From positions 21,571,558-21,635,557 of the forward strand of contig NC_055990.1 in assembly GCF_018446385.1 (NCBI RefSeq): 64,000 bases of DNA, in the 5' to 3' direction. Numbering within the stretch: the first letter of the stretch is position 1; the number at the start of each line of letters is the position of its first letter. This document shows positions 23,314 through 34,249 of this stretch, piece by piece. The stretch comes from Zingiber officinale (taxonomy: Eukaryota; Streptophyta; Magnoliopsida; Zingiberales; Zingiberaceae). The notes below the pieces were generated by a model that made no database searches, was not told where the DNA came from, and saw only the letters and a program-made list of their open reading frames with translations. A program made the translations under genes and the position numbers.

Positions 23314-24135
23314 ATTATTTCGTCGAAAGAATATTTTAAATTAAAAACTAAAAAACTATTAAAGAATATTGAGTTAGAAGACACAATTTGTCAATTAAAA
23401 GATTTTGACAAACTAATAATAGAAAATGTACAATTTTTTGCATGCTCAATATTTGTTGCCATAATTCTAAAAAATTGTGAATTAAGAACTTATGAGAAAT
23501 TAAAATGGAAATTTAAAAATCATAATATTTGATCTTAGTTGAAATGTTAGACTTAGCGCTTTCAGAGAAGAAAATTAAACAGTAAATTTCTTTATAAAGC
23601 TTTGTCAAGGAAGTGGTTGTTGCTCCAATAACCAAGAAAGTCTAGTGCCTCACCACGACCTGGAAGCTGAAATACTGAAATGAAAGATTTAATTAACTTT
23701 CTGAAAAAGCATTTAAAAATTAGAATTAAATAATGCTTTGAAAGTTTAATCAAACATTTTTGAAAATTTATTTATAAATTCATTTCTAGAAATATTTTTT
23801 CCTGGAAATATTCTAAAGACTTAATTTGCTTTTTGACTTGAAATTTTTTTTAAAATCCTTAGAATTTTTGAAAATTCAAAAAATCTTTTAACTTAGAATT
23901 TTATTTTAAAAGTTCCCTCTAATTAGGACCCCATTTTTGCTGTGATCAAAGGGGGAGAGAAAAGTACAATCTGAGGGGGAGTTAGGAAAATTAAAATTTT
24001 TTATGTTGCAATTTTATTTTTTTGCAAAACTTATGCTTAACTTGTTAGTTTAGTAATTTTTATTTAAAATTACTTTTTATGTCTATTTTAACCCTAACTT
24101 GAATTTGGGTTTATTCACATCAAAAAGGGGGAGAT
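23314..24135 (+). other. Element B 3' non-coding region with three polypurine tracts
   Basis: AT-rich, degenerate remains of the acidic/coiled-coil coding part, no long ORF. Purine tracts with GGGGGAG cores lie at about 23949-23961, 23972-23984 and directly before the LTR at 24121-24135 (CAAAAAGGGGGAGATT). Confidence 0.65.
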
Positions 24136-25044
24136 TGTTGGACCCCGTGGTAGTTTTGATGTGATCAACCAAGTTGGTTAGGTCTTGCTGTGTTTGATCC
24201 ATGTGTCTGAGTGTGCAGGAGCTTAGGAGCACAGGAAGTCGAGCGGAAGACGCAGTTAGCGAGAAGGATGGCACGGGAAGGGAGCCGATGGGCTCGGTGC
24301 GTCCGAAGGACGAGAGAGCTGCGGAAGAGTACTCCGGTGGGCGTGAAGAGCGTGCGCGGCGTTCGAGGGATGTTAAGCTGGGATGGAAGGCTGCTCGAGG
24401 AGAAGGCCGGGAATTGGGTTCAGGTGAGCCCTATTCCGGTTGGTTGCAATCACCCAAAAGAACGGAGCTTCGGAAGCCAAAGCGAAGAAGAAAAGGAGTC
24501 AAAAGAGGCTGGAAATTACTGTAGCAGAAGTTACTGTAGCTTGAAGGCGCCTTGAACATTGAAGGCACCTTCATTGCTTGTTGAAGGCGCCTTGAGCCAG
24601 GTCAGAATGATCGTTCGAGCACCGGATAGAATTCTATCCACTCACCGAGCTGGAGGCGCCTTGGACCTTGTTGGAGGCGCCTTGGACCCTCGGGATAGAA
24701 TTTCCAGGAGCTATAAAAAGGCCCCTAGAGCTAGGAATTCAACAACAACTCAAGCATCCAACTTGTAATCAATTCCTAGCAACTAAGTGAGCGTTCTAAG
24801 TGTAAAAAGACTTCTCCGCCTACAGTAAAGGAGATTCTGCTAGTGGAGCTTTTCATCGCCCTGGATTAACAACCTTCTTGGTTGTAACCAGGTTAAATTC
24901 TGTTTTCTGTTTCTTTTTCTGTCTCCTTAATTTAGTTGTTATTTTATTGCTGATTTTCTTTCTGAGTTGAAATCCGAGGAGGGTAGTTTTATTTTTTATT
25001 TTCAACAATTCACCCCCCTCTTGCCGGCCTCCGCTGCACTTACA
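24136..25044 (+). repeat. Element B, 3' LTR
   Basis: 909 bp, TGTTGGACC...TTACA, uninterrupted. It shows the empty form of the element C insertion site. AAGGCGCCTT palindromes recur at 24544-24553 and 24583-24592, with GAGGCGCCTT at about 24654 and 24676. ORFs at 24201-24555 are LTR readings. Confidence 0.9.
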
Positions 25045-25751
25045 ACAAACTCATCCGATATGGAGGAAGGCACTTAGAGCCAACACGCAAGTTTATTTGC
25101 ATCATTTACAAACCAGTAATGGAGACCGTGGAATTTATTAAAATAAATCCCTCTTCCACTTAGTTATTTAAAGTGAGGAATTTTAAACTATCCTAGCATA
25201 CATCACATGCATACACTCACATCACAGTAAATAAAAGTAATAAATATGAAAATTTATTTTTCAACTATTATGGCCTTTTTCCATCACTATCTTCCGTGTG
25301 CTCCAACCCTAGCTGCTGCCATCTTTAGCCACCGCCATCGGGTCGAATCATCGCATCCATCTTGCTTCTTATTCCACTGCATCTCTAGTGCTCCAAAAGT
25401 ACCACGTCTCGCAAGAATCCGATCCGCGACAAAAATAGAATTTTACATATATCGATCTTATATTCCATGAGGGGATGTACATGTAATCTAGATCGAAAAT
25501 AAAATTCTAAAATCCTAGGGCTAATACAGCTCCTGCTGTATTAATTACATACAAACATGCACACACAAAATAATGCCCTTGACATGTCCAAGGGTCCAAT
25601 CACACACAACATCTATAAGTCATAATAGTTGGAGCCTGCAACCACAAAGTTAGCACATCCTACTATTATCCTGCCTAAATTATGTATGACATGTGCATAA
25701 CCTAATTTGAAAACCAAACACACAGAGGCAAACCCTATCTTTGATACCAAT
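25045..25751 (-). mobile_element. Element A, right part: leader and primer-binding site
   Basis: Continues the A interior after the B insertion and aligns with 18870-19605 of element C. The PBS at 25738-25749 reads TGGTATCAAAGA on the minus strand, that is the iMet site with mutations. No coding capacity. Confidence 0.75.
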
Positions 25752-26221
25752 TGTTGGTTAGTCCTAAGAAAATCGTACTGGTTCCACTATACAAAAAAAT
25801 TTTGTACAAGTGTCGAACCTTTCCTTAAATAACCTATTGTGTTCTTTAGAAGTTAAATTAGGAATCGTAGACGGGACTTAACATCATTGATTCCAAATTT
25901 AACTTATCTGTTCTTAATGGTTTAGATTTGAATCGCAAGCGGAACTTAACACTATTGATTCAAATCTACCTAAGTTATTAATTCCATAAATATTAATTTC
26001 CAAAATCGGCTTCCAGGACTGCATGGCAAGGCATATGACCTTCTTGGATATGGGAGCAACCACCACCTCCTAGGCAAAGCCTTTTAAGGAAAGCTAATAT
26101 TTATTTCCTTAAATAACTCTAGGTTAACCAAAAAGAACAATCGAATCACAAATTCGAAAGAGATGTCTAACAGGAGTAGCTTTATCTAACAGGAGCTAGG
26201 CTTTTAGTATACACTCTAACA
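25752..26221 (-). repeat. Element A LTR, mostly deleted
   Basis: The first 405 bp (25752-26156) match the inverse of the end of LTR E (about 29180-29585). Only the last 30 bp of the LTR remain (AGCTAGGC...CTCTAACA, ending 26221). More than 2 kb between them is replaced by a short patchwork (see 26157-26248). Confidence 0.75.
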
Positions 26222-26994
26222 GGAGTAGCTTTATCTAAAGAGATGTCTCTGAAGACATCAAAGTAGATAGAGGAAATGAAGGCAGTCCTTATGATTCGGC
26301 TGTCGGAAGCCTAATGTATGCTATGCATGAGATCAGAGATCTGTTTTGTCGAGGGCATAGTTAGCAGATATCTAAGTAACTCTGGACAAGGATATTGGAC
26401 TGCGGTAAAGCATATATTAAAGTACCTTGAGGCACTAGAGATTATATGCTAGCTTACAAGGCAAATAATTTGGTCCCTGTGGATTGCACGGATTTTGACC
26501 TCCAATCAGATAGGGACAATAGTAAGTCGACCTCGGGGTTTTTGTGTTTACTTTAGGAGGTAAAGTCATAACTATGGAAGAGTGATAAACAAAAGTGCTT
26601 TTTTGAACTCAACCATAGAAGCTGAGTAAGTGTCAGCCTCTGAGACAGTCATAGAAGCTGAATGACTCAGTAACCTCAAGATGGACTTAGATATGATTTC
26701 TGGTTTGTCCAAAGATTATTACAATTTATTATAATAATAGTGGTGCAGTAGCAAACTCGAAGAAAACATGAGTCTATAAGGCAAGTAAAACAATAGAGCG
26801 CAAGTACCACCTAATACGAGAAATCGTATAAACGAGGAGAAGTTGTTGCCGCCTAGATTGCATCAGATGATGACCTATAGATCTTTTCACTAAGGCCTTT
26901 GAGGCAAGAGCTTTTGATGGGCATGTTGAAGGGTTGAGAATCAGATGTATGGCAACAGATATGGCAGCTTAGTCTTTTAGTATAAGTGGGAGAT
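26222..26994 (+). pseudogene. Element E: copia RT/RNase H remnant and polypurine tract
   Basis: Plus-strand 3' end of a copia pol. Recognisable peptides include GSLMYAMHEIRDL near 26306-26345, SGAVANS at about 26739-26760 and KYHLIREIV at about 26802-26828, the last two typical of copia RNase H. Many frameshifts and stops. The PPT AGTATAAGTGGGAGAT at 26979-26994 precedes the 3' LTR. Everything upstream in the element is missing. Confidence 0.8.
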
Positions 26995-29585
26995 TGTTAG
27001 AGTGTATACTAAAAGCCTAGCTTTTGGTATAAACATTTATCTAGAAATAAGAATCACATTGGTCAAATGTCTACATTTATGATAAATATAGTTGTTCAAT
27101 TAATTTATATTGTAGATAACATGGTGTGTGGTGTCACATACAGAGGATCATGTTATCATCACCTTATAAATTATAAACAGTAGCTCACGACCAAGATGAA
27201 AAGGAACAAACCATTGGAAGGTCGTAGTGTAATTAGGTATTAGTTTATCTTAACTATATATTTACACTAGTACACTTAGAGTGTATTGAGTAGGACCATT
27301 AGAGGTCGTTTCTTTTTATACTAACTTTATAAAGGAATAAAGATTTCAGTTATTATGAAAGTGTGTGCTCTTAATCCTAATATAATAACAAGCACATATA
27401 TTTGATATTTATTTCTTTAATTTATCAATGGGTGAGATTTAGTTCGATAAATCAATAAGCCTGATAAGTAGGGAAATGAGATCACTTATAGTGTGTGTTG
27501 TTGATTATAGAAGGAAACTGTGTCCTAGTGATCTAGGTTGATAATGTCCCCAAGAAGAGCTCATAAGGATTGTAATGTTAAACCCTGCAGGTGGACTTAG
27601 TCCGACATGACGATAAGGTTGAGTGGTACAACTCTTGAACTAAGATATTAATTAAGTGAGTTGTCAGTAACTCATTTAATTAGTAGGCATTCGACATCTT
27701 AAACACAGGGAGACTAACACACTCATAATAAGAAGGAGCCCAAAATGTAATTTGGGATTGGTGCGGTAGTTCAATAATAATTCTTTAGTGGAATGAATTA
27801 TTATTGATGGAATTAAGTTGTGTGTTCGGGGCGAACACGGGAAGCTTAATTTCATCGGGAGACCAAAACCAATTTCTCCTCTCGGTCCCTATCGTAACCT
27901 CTTGTATATAGAGATTTATACCCACCACATACACACCTTCTTACCCAACCTATAGGGGCCGACCAAGCCAAGCTTGAAGCTCAAGCTTAGGGTCGGCCAA
28001 GCCTAAAGGTTGAGCCTTAAGGTGACCGGCCAATTGCTTGGAGCCCAAGCTTAGGTGGTCGGCCACATCATATTAAAAAGAGATTTTTATTAAAATTATT
28101 TCTTATGTGGATATCATGTTTTTAAAAGAGAGTTTGAAATTTAAATCTTTCCTTTTATAGCTTTCTACAAAAGATTAAGAAAAGATTTGAAATCTTTCCT
28201 TATTTGTAGATTGAAAGGTAGATTTTAATTTTAAGAAAACTTTCCTTTTTAACCATATTCATGATTTAAAAGAGAGTTTAAAAATTAAATATTTCTTCTA
28301 CAAAAGATTAAGAAAATATTTAATATCTTTCCTTATTTGTAAATTAAAAGAGATTTTAATTTTTAGAGATAACTTTCTTTTTATCCACATGTTTAAAAGA
28401 AAGATTTTAATTTATAAAATTTCCTTTTTACAAACCAGGGAAAATTTAGTGGAGAAATTTTTTATAAATTTCCGGAAGCAAATAAAGAAGTTTTAATTTG
28501 TGTTTAAAATTTTATTTGCTTGGAGATTTGAATGTGGTCGGCCATTGTAATTGAAAAAAGGAATTTAATTTTAATTAATTAAATTTTTCTTTTTCATGGC
28601 AAAAGAATTAAGGAAGTTTTTATTTAAATTTCCTTATTTGCCAAAACCAAGGATTATAAAAGAAGGGGTTGAGGTGCCTTCATGGCGAACGACTCTATTA
28701 TTTTTCTCCTCTCTTTTTCTCCTTGGGTGTGGTCGGCCCCTCCTCTTTCTCTCTTCTCCATCTTGTGGTCGAACCTCATCTCATCCTTGGAGTCCTTGTG
28801 GTGGCCGGATCTTGCTTGGAGAAGAAGGAGAGAAAAGTAGACGATATTTCTAGCATCCCTTGGAGCTTGGTGGTGGCCGAACCTCTTTATCTTTGGAGGA
28901 GCTCTTGGTGGCCGAAACCTAGAAGGAAGAAGAAGGTGCTTGGTGGTTCTCATCTCGGGAGATCGTTGCCCACACAACGTCTGAGGTTATAAGAGGAATA
29001 CGGTAGAAGATCAAGAGGTTATTTTTGCTTACAAAGAAAGGTATAACTAGTAATTATTTTCCGCATCATACTAGTTTTCTTTGTATAAGTTATTTTTGGA
29101 AATACCAAACACAAGAGGCATATGATTCTAGAGTTTTCAGATTTGTTTCGAAGTTGTGTTTCTTTTCTTTTATTTTTTAAATTTGTGATTCGATTGTTTT
29201 TTTTTGTTAAACCTAGAGTTATTTAAGGAAATTAAATATTAGCTTTCCTTAAAAGGCTTTGTCTAGGCGGTGGTGGTTGCTCCTATATCCAAGAAGGTCA
29301 TGTGCCTCGCCATGCAGTCCTGGAAGCCAATTTTGGAAATTAATATTTAATGAAATTAATAATATAGGTGGATTTGAATCAATAGTGTTAAGTTCCGCTT
29401 GCGATTCAAATCTAAACCATTAAGAACAGATAAGTTAAATTTGGAATCAATGATGTTAAGTTCCGTCTGCGATTCCTAATTTAACTTCTAAAGAACACAA
29501 TAGGTTATTTAAGGAAAGGTTCGACACTTGTACAAAAAAATTTTGTACAGTGGAACCGGTACGATTTTCTTAGGACTAACCAACA
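26995..29585 (+). repeat. Element E, 3' LTR
   Basis: 2.59 kb LTR, TGTTAGAGTGTATAC...GGACTAACCAACA, of the same family as the C and A LTRs but in plus orientation. With no partner LTR on the left, no target-site duplication can be tested. ORFs at 28596-28992 are LTR readings. Confidence 0.82.
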
Positions 29586-29932
29586 TATGTTGCATCAACT
29601 AAACAAGTATTTCGATTACATGATGCTATGATATGGACCATTCGTTACTTTCTAGCATATAGAACAGTATCTGTATGGAGCACAAAAGGTTATAAAGCAT
29701 GTCCAGTATGTGCAGTTGAAACTAAATCTTAAAGATTACAGAGTAAAATATGCTACGCATGCCACCGTTGATTCTTGAATGTGCAACACCCATGACATAG
29801 AAATAAGAATTTTAATGGAAAGGTTGAACAAGAAGGATAATCACAAAGATTTAGTGGTTATAAGATTTTAACACAGTTAGATACGTTACCCCAAGTAACA
29901 TTCAGTAAGCATCCTACATTAAGAAAAAAAAG
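29586..29932 (+). pseudogene. CACTA (En/Spm) TNP2 transposase fragment, part 1
   Basis: Frame-broken coding for a TNP2-type transposase: AMIWTIRYFLAYRTVSVW, WSTKGYKACPVCAVETKS and a CHR motif around 29625-29800. These correspond to the central Transposase_21 region, normally WTI.DFPAY and GWSTKG..ACP.C. Interrupted at 29932 by element F, continuing at 35169. Stops make it non-functional. Confidence 0.75.
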
Positions 29933-30807
29933 TGTTGGACCCCGTGGTTGTTTTGATATGATCAACCAAGTTAGGTTGAGTCATGTTTGATGTTGATCCC
30001 TATATCTAAGTGTGTAGGAAGTTAGGAGCACAGGAAGTCGAGCAGAAGATGCACCTAGCGAGAATGATGATACGGGAAGGGAGACGACGGACTCGGTGCA
30101 TCCGAGGGATGAAAGGGTTGCGAAAGAGTACACTGATGGAAGAGAAGAACATACGTAGTGCTCGAGGGATAAGAAGCCGGAGCGGAAGCTTGTTCGAGGA
30201 GAAGGCCAGAAATTGGGTTTGGACGAGCCCTATTCCGGTGGCCGAAATCACGCAGGAGATCACAGCAGCAAAGAGCAAAATGGAGCTACAAGTGTTGCTG
30301 GTGGCACCTTCTGTGGAAGGCGCCTTCGATAAACAGTGTGAAGGCGCCTTCCAAGGCTATGGAAGGCACCTTCGGCCAGTCAAACTTGTCGTTTGCAAGT
30401 GGATAAAGCTTTATCCGCTTGCCACACTCGAGGCACCTTCCAAGCCCTTTGGAGGCGCCCTCAAGCTTCGAATGAGATGTCCCAGGGGTTATAAAAAGAC
30501 CCCTGGACCTAGGAAATAGTATCAACTCTAGCTTTCATTTCCTAGCACATTCCTGAGTTGTTAACAATTGTAATAGGCTTCTCTGCCTACACGAAGGAAA
30601 TTCTTTTTTAGCGCTTTCTCTTGCCTTGGATTAACAACCACTTAGGTTGTAACCAAGTAATTCATTTGTGTCGTTTTGATTTATTAGTTGCTTAATTTCT
30701 TTTATTTAAGTGCGCTACTAATCTGAGTTGAAGAACGAGGAAAGATTTTATTTTTTTTATTTCAGGGAATTGACCCCTCCCTTCTTGTCGGCCCCACTGC
30801 GCCAATA
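29933..30807 (+). repeat. Element F, 5' LTR
   Basis: 875 bp, TGTTGGACC...GCCAATA (terminal CA mutated to TA; the 3' copy has CCAACA). Contains AAGGCGCCTT palindromes at 30317-30326 and 30341-30350, and a TATA-like box TATAAAAAGA near 30490. ORFs at 30006-30525 are LTR readings. Confidence 0.85.
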
Positions 30808-30872
30808 ATTGTTATTAGAACTCAACCGCCTCAGAAGGACTAACCGTCGATTGAAGCATCAAGATCAAGACG

Positions 30873-31391
30873 ATGACCAGTACAAGTATTCACCCACCGA
30901 AGTTTGAAGGAGACTTCGCACAATGGAAACACCGGATGGAGGTATTATTCAAGAGAGATTTTGAAATTCTTTTAACAATGAAATATGGTTTTACAGTTCA
31001 AAAAGATAAAGAAGAATATTAATGGACGAAGAAGGAATAATCCGACTTCATGGCGATCGGTAACGTAGAATTCCATCTGCTCAACGTTCTTCCGCCCCAG
31101 GAGGTCAATCGAATCGGCAGCTATAACTCAGCAAAGGAACTTTGGGAGAAGTTCCTAGAACTGCACGAAGGAACTTCTGAAACAAAGCTTGCGAGGCGGG
31201 ACATGCTCCGGAATCAACTGACAAACCTCCGGATGGAAGAAGAAGAGTCAGTAGCACAACTACACCGAAGAATCAATGAGTTGATCACTGGACTAACAAA
31301 CCTCGGAGAAACAGCAACGAATTAGGACGCACAAAGGTATGCTTTAAATGTGTTCCCATGAACACCCAAATGGACAATGATAATAGACTCC
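30873..31391 (+). pseudogene. Element F gag, N-terminal part
   Basis: Begins ATG-ACC at 30873 with HPPKFEGDFAQWKHRM, parallel to element B Gag. In-frame TAA codons at 31020 and 31038 and a TAG at 31323 break the frame. The readable piece 31050-31325 has YNSAKELWEKFLELHEG and an MEEEESVAQLHRRINEL motif from the UBN2 gag domain. Cut at 31391 by solo LTR G. Confidence 0.8.
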
Positions 31392-32771
31392 TGTTGGATC
31401 GAGTAATTCGCTAGAGGGGGGTGAATAGCGATTTAGAAATTTGAGTAGAAAATCGAGTATGCAGCGGAAAGATAAAATCAGAAACAGAACAATGCTAACA
31501 CAAGTAATTTTTTACTTGGTTCAGAGCCTTCGTCGACTCCTACTCCAAGGCCCGCACTCGTTGAGTGCTTTCGTTGGGAAATCCACTAGTAGTTAGAAAA
31601 ATGTGATTACAAGTGAAATTACAAATGCTTTTAAAGTAGAAATACCGACGACAATAACGAATGAAGAAGAAAGGCAGTACGTTGTCGGAGAAGCTTCGCA
31701 GCAGGAGCACAGCACAGCAGAGCAAGCGTTGGAAGGCGTTGTGGTTGAATTGTTCTTTGCTCCAGGGTGCATCCTCCTTATATAGGAGGCTCCGGGTGCT
31801 CAGATCCCTTCCGGGCGCTTGGAGTGTGACATAACCCAGCCAACCATAGAGCTCCACGTGGCGACACGCGATGGGGATAAAGTTTGCATTCCGGGTGCCC
31901 GGGCCTCCATTTCCCAGCTACCTGTAAGAAAACGTTAGTCCGAGGCATAATGCAAATTATACAACCTTGCAAAACAAAGTGTTAGCATAATTTATATAAG
32001 GAACAAGTAGTAATTAGATTCCATCTCGCAGAGACCAGAATCCAGTCAAGATCTCAACTTAGAGTTCCGAAATGGTTCTAAGTTAGATCAGCGCCTAAGT
32101 TTCCTTCCCGGGAACGCGTCCTCACAGTCACTCCCCTCCAGTGACTTACCTTTACTTACCTGTCAGACGTCCGGTCAACCCGTCGACCCGTCTGGACTTC
32201 GTGGCAACTACCCGGTCAACCCATCGACCTAGCAACACTGAGTTAGCACAGTAGATAAAAATAGTACAGTAAACCTAGGGTTACCTCCTTAGGGTTGCCT
32301 AGCTTCACTCACTAGAACTTCCATTGTCTGGCTTCACTCACCAGGACTTCCTCCACCTAACTTCACTCACCAGGACTTCCACTACCTAGCTTCATTCACT
32401 AGGGCCCCGTTTCACTCACCAGGATTTCCCCCACCTAGCTTCACTCACTAGGGTCAGGCTTCACTCACCGGGACTTCCACTACCTAGCTTCACTCACTAG
32501 GGTCCGGCTTCACTCACCGGGACTTCCCCCACCTAGCTTCACTCACTAGGACTCGACTTCACTCACTGGAACTTCCACCACCTAGCTTCACTTACTAGGG
32601 CCCGGCTTCACTCATCGGGACTTCCACCTTGCCTAACCTTTGGTTAGAACTTACCTTTGCTAGTCATCTAGTTCTGACTAGACTTCTCTCTCCCAAACAT
32701 CAAGTCATGTTTGGGTCAACCCTTGGTCATATTGTCAAACATCGAAACCCTAGAGGTCGATTGCACCAACA
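31392..32771 (-). mobile_element. Solo LTR G, element-1 type
   Basis: 1.38 kb, TGTTGGATC...CACCAACA, flanked by ACTCC (31387-31391) and ACTCT (32772-32776), a five-base duplication with one mismatch. It resembles the element 1 LTR at both ends (CTAGAGGGGGGTGAATAG near 31413; GTCAAACATCGAAACC near the right end) and in its CTTCACTCA hairpin array (32285-32635), but is clearly diverged. No internal region, so it arose by LTR-LTR recombination. Confidence 0.82.
32285..32640. repeat. CTTCACTCA hairpin array in solo LTR G
   Basis: About 12 copies of the core CTTCACTCA with flanking arms. Besides CCTAG...CTAGG, several copies have CCGG...CCGG arms (for example near 32513-32530), a third self-complementary form not seen in element 1. 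Confidence 0.75.
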
Positions 32772-33226
32772 ACTCTTACTATATATCCAAGGATCTCGAG
32801 GTAAGTACTTTAAAAAGTCTTTTCTCTATTTTTGAATTACATGAATCTTGATGCACATGACAAAGAAAAGGACTGAGTCAGAACGTTGCCCTGAAGGTAA
32901 GAACCAATGATTCAGACTCCGAAGAATCAATTGATGAAAATGAAGCAGTGTTGATGGTAAGGGAGTTCAATAAATTTATTAAGTCTAATAAATTTAAATC
33001 GCAGACAAAGAGGGATTACCGAAATAAAAAGAAGGTTCGATGCTACAACTACAATGAAGAAGGACACATCAAAGATGAATGCCCTAAGCTAAAGAAAAAG
33101 GAAAAGGAAAAGGAAAAGTACAAAAAACCAACATCCTCCAAACACAAGACCCTGAAAGCCACATGGGATGAGTCATCGTCCTCCAAATCTGAATCGACGC
33201 ATACGTCGGACTAGCCCTAACGTCAA
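32772..33226 (+). pseudogene. Element F gag, zinc-knuckle part
   Basis: Continuation of gag after LTR G. ORF 32948-33214 encodes FNKFIKSNKF and a degenerate knuckle CYNYNEEGHIKDEC at about residues 36-49, where the second Cys is Tyr, then a Lys/Glu-rich tail. The lost Cys would abolish zinc binding. It stops at 33214. Confidence 0.75.
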
Positions 33227-33594
33227 TCCATCAAAAAGAAGATGAGACCAGCTCCGAGATGAGCATAGATGAAGGGGGAGGATCATCAGAAGAAAGCAGC
33301 GATGAAGGGGAAGCATCAGAAATTGAGGTAAGTGAGGTGCGTGCTCTATCTCCCAAACAATCCTTTAAGTTTATTAAAATTCTTACTAAAGATCTAGTAA
33401 AATTAGAAAAAGAAAATGCTGAGTTAAAATTAAACTTAGCAAAGATATGCCCTCTAGAATTATATGATAATCTAAAATTAGAAAATGAAAAGTTGAAAGT
33501 AGAAATCACAAAATTGAAAAATAATCATGCATGCTTGAAACCAAATAACTCTCAAAAATCAAAACTTAGAATTTATGGTAGACTAAATTGATAT
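33227..33594 (+). pseudogene. Element F gag C-terminal acidic/coiled-coil part
   Basis: ORF 33259-33591 (110 codons). An acidic start MSIDEGGGSSEESSDEGEA is followed by a Leu/Lys/Glu heptad-like segment (LVKLEKENAELKLNLA and LENEKLKVEITKLKNN) predicted by eye to be a coiled coil. Element B has the same MSIDEGG start. Separated from the knuckle part by a stop, so probably untranslated now. Confidence 0.6.
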
Positions 33595-34249
33595 GTTAGA
33601 CATCACCAAGGACAAATAAGGAGAGTTCCAAAAAATCATTTACCCCCCAAATTTTTAGTTAATCCGGTAGGAAGGAACTTATATTGGATTCTAAAATCAT
33701 ACTTAGATTAAAATATTTTCCTAAGGCTTTCAGAAAAAATTAAATGTTTAAATTCTTTAAAAGACTTTGTCTAGAAGTGGTTGATGATCTAATAACCAAG
33801 AAGGTCTAGTCCCTAGACACAGTCTAGAAGTCGATTATTGAATTAAATATTTAATTGACAAACTGATAAGATTGTGAAATTAATTAAAATAATTACTTTC
33901 AATGTTTGTCAATTTTTGGAAAACTCCATAAATTAGAAATTATTTTAAATTTCTTTTACTTGTTTTTATTAAATCAAGTTTTTTTTTCCTAAAACTTAAA
34001 TTTCCATATTATTTGATGTGAACAAAGGGGGAGAAATAGGTACAAGTTTAGGGGGAGCAGGGGTTAGAATTTTTTTTCTCAAAACTTTAAATTTTTGCTA
34101 TTTGATAAATCAGTTTAATTCATACTTAGTGTTGCAATTTCTTTATTGCAAACTTTATACTTAAAATGTTTGATTTGTAAATTCTTTTTTTACTGTTTGT
34201 TATTACCCTAACTGGAACTTGGGTTGATGCACATCAAAAAAGGGAAGAT
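33595..34249 (+). other. Element F 3' non-coding region with polypurine tracts
   Basis: AT-rich, no ORF. GGGGGAG-type purine tracts at about 34025-34038 and 34050-34062, and AAAAAAGGGAAGAT directly before the LTR (34235-34249). The arrangement parallels element B. Confidence 0.6.

Larger units (their letters stand above)
11821..25044 (+). mobile_element. Element B: short gag-only LTR retrotransposon hosting element C
   Basis: 5' LTR 11821-12393 plus 22274-22648 (split by element C), PBS at 22651, a 199-codon gag ORF, polypurine tracts, 3' LTR 24136-25044. The target-site duplication ACAAA is present at 11816-11820 and 25045-25049. Joining the flanks recreates the sequence of the related element C interior near 18850-18870, so B inserted into element A. 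Without C, B is only about 3.3 kb. No pol is present. Confidence 0.9.
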
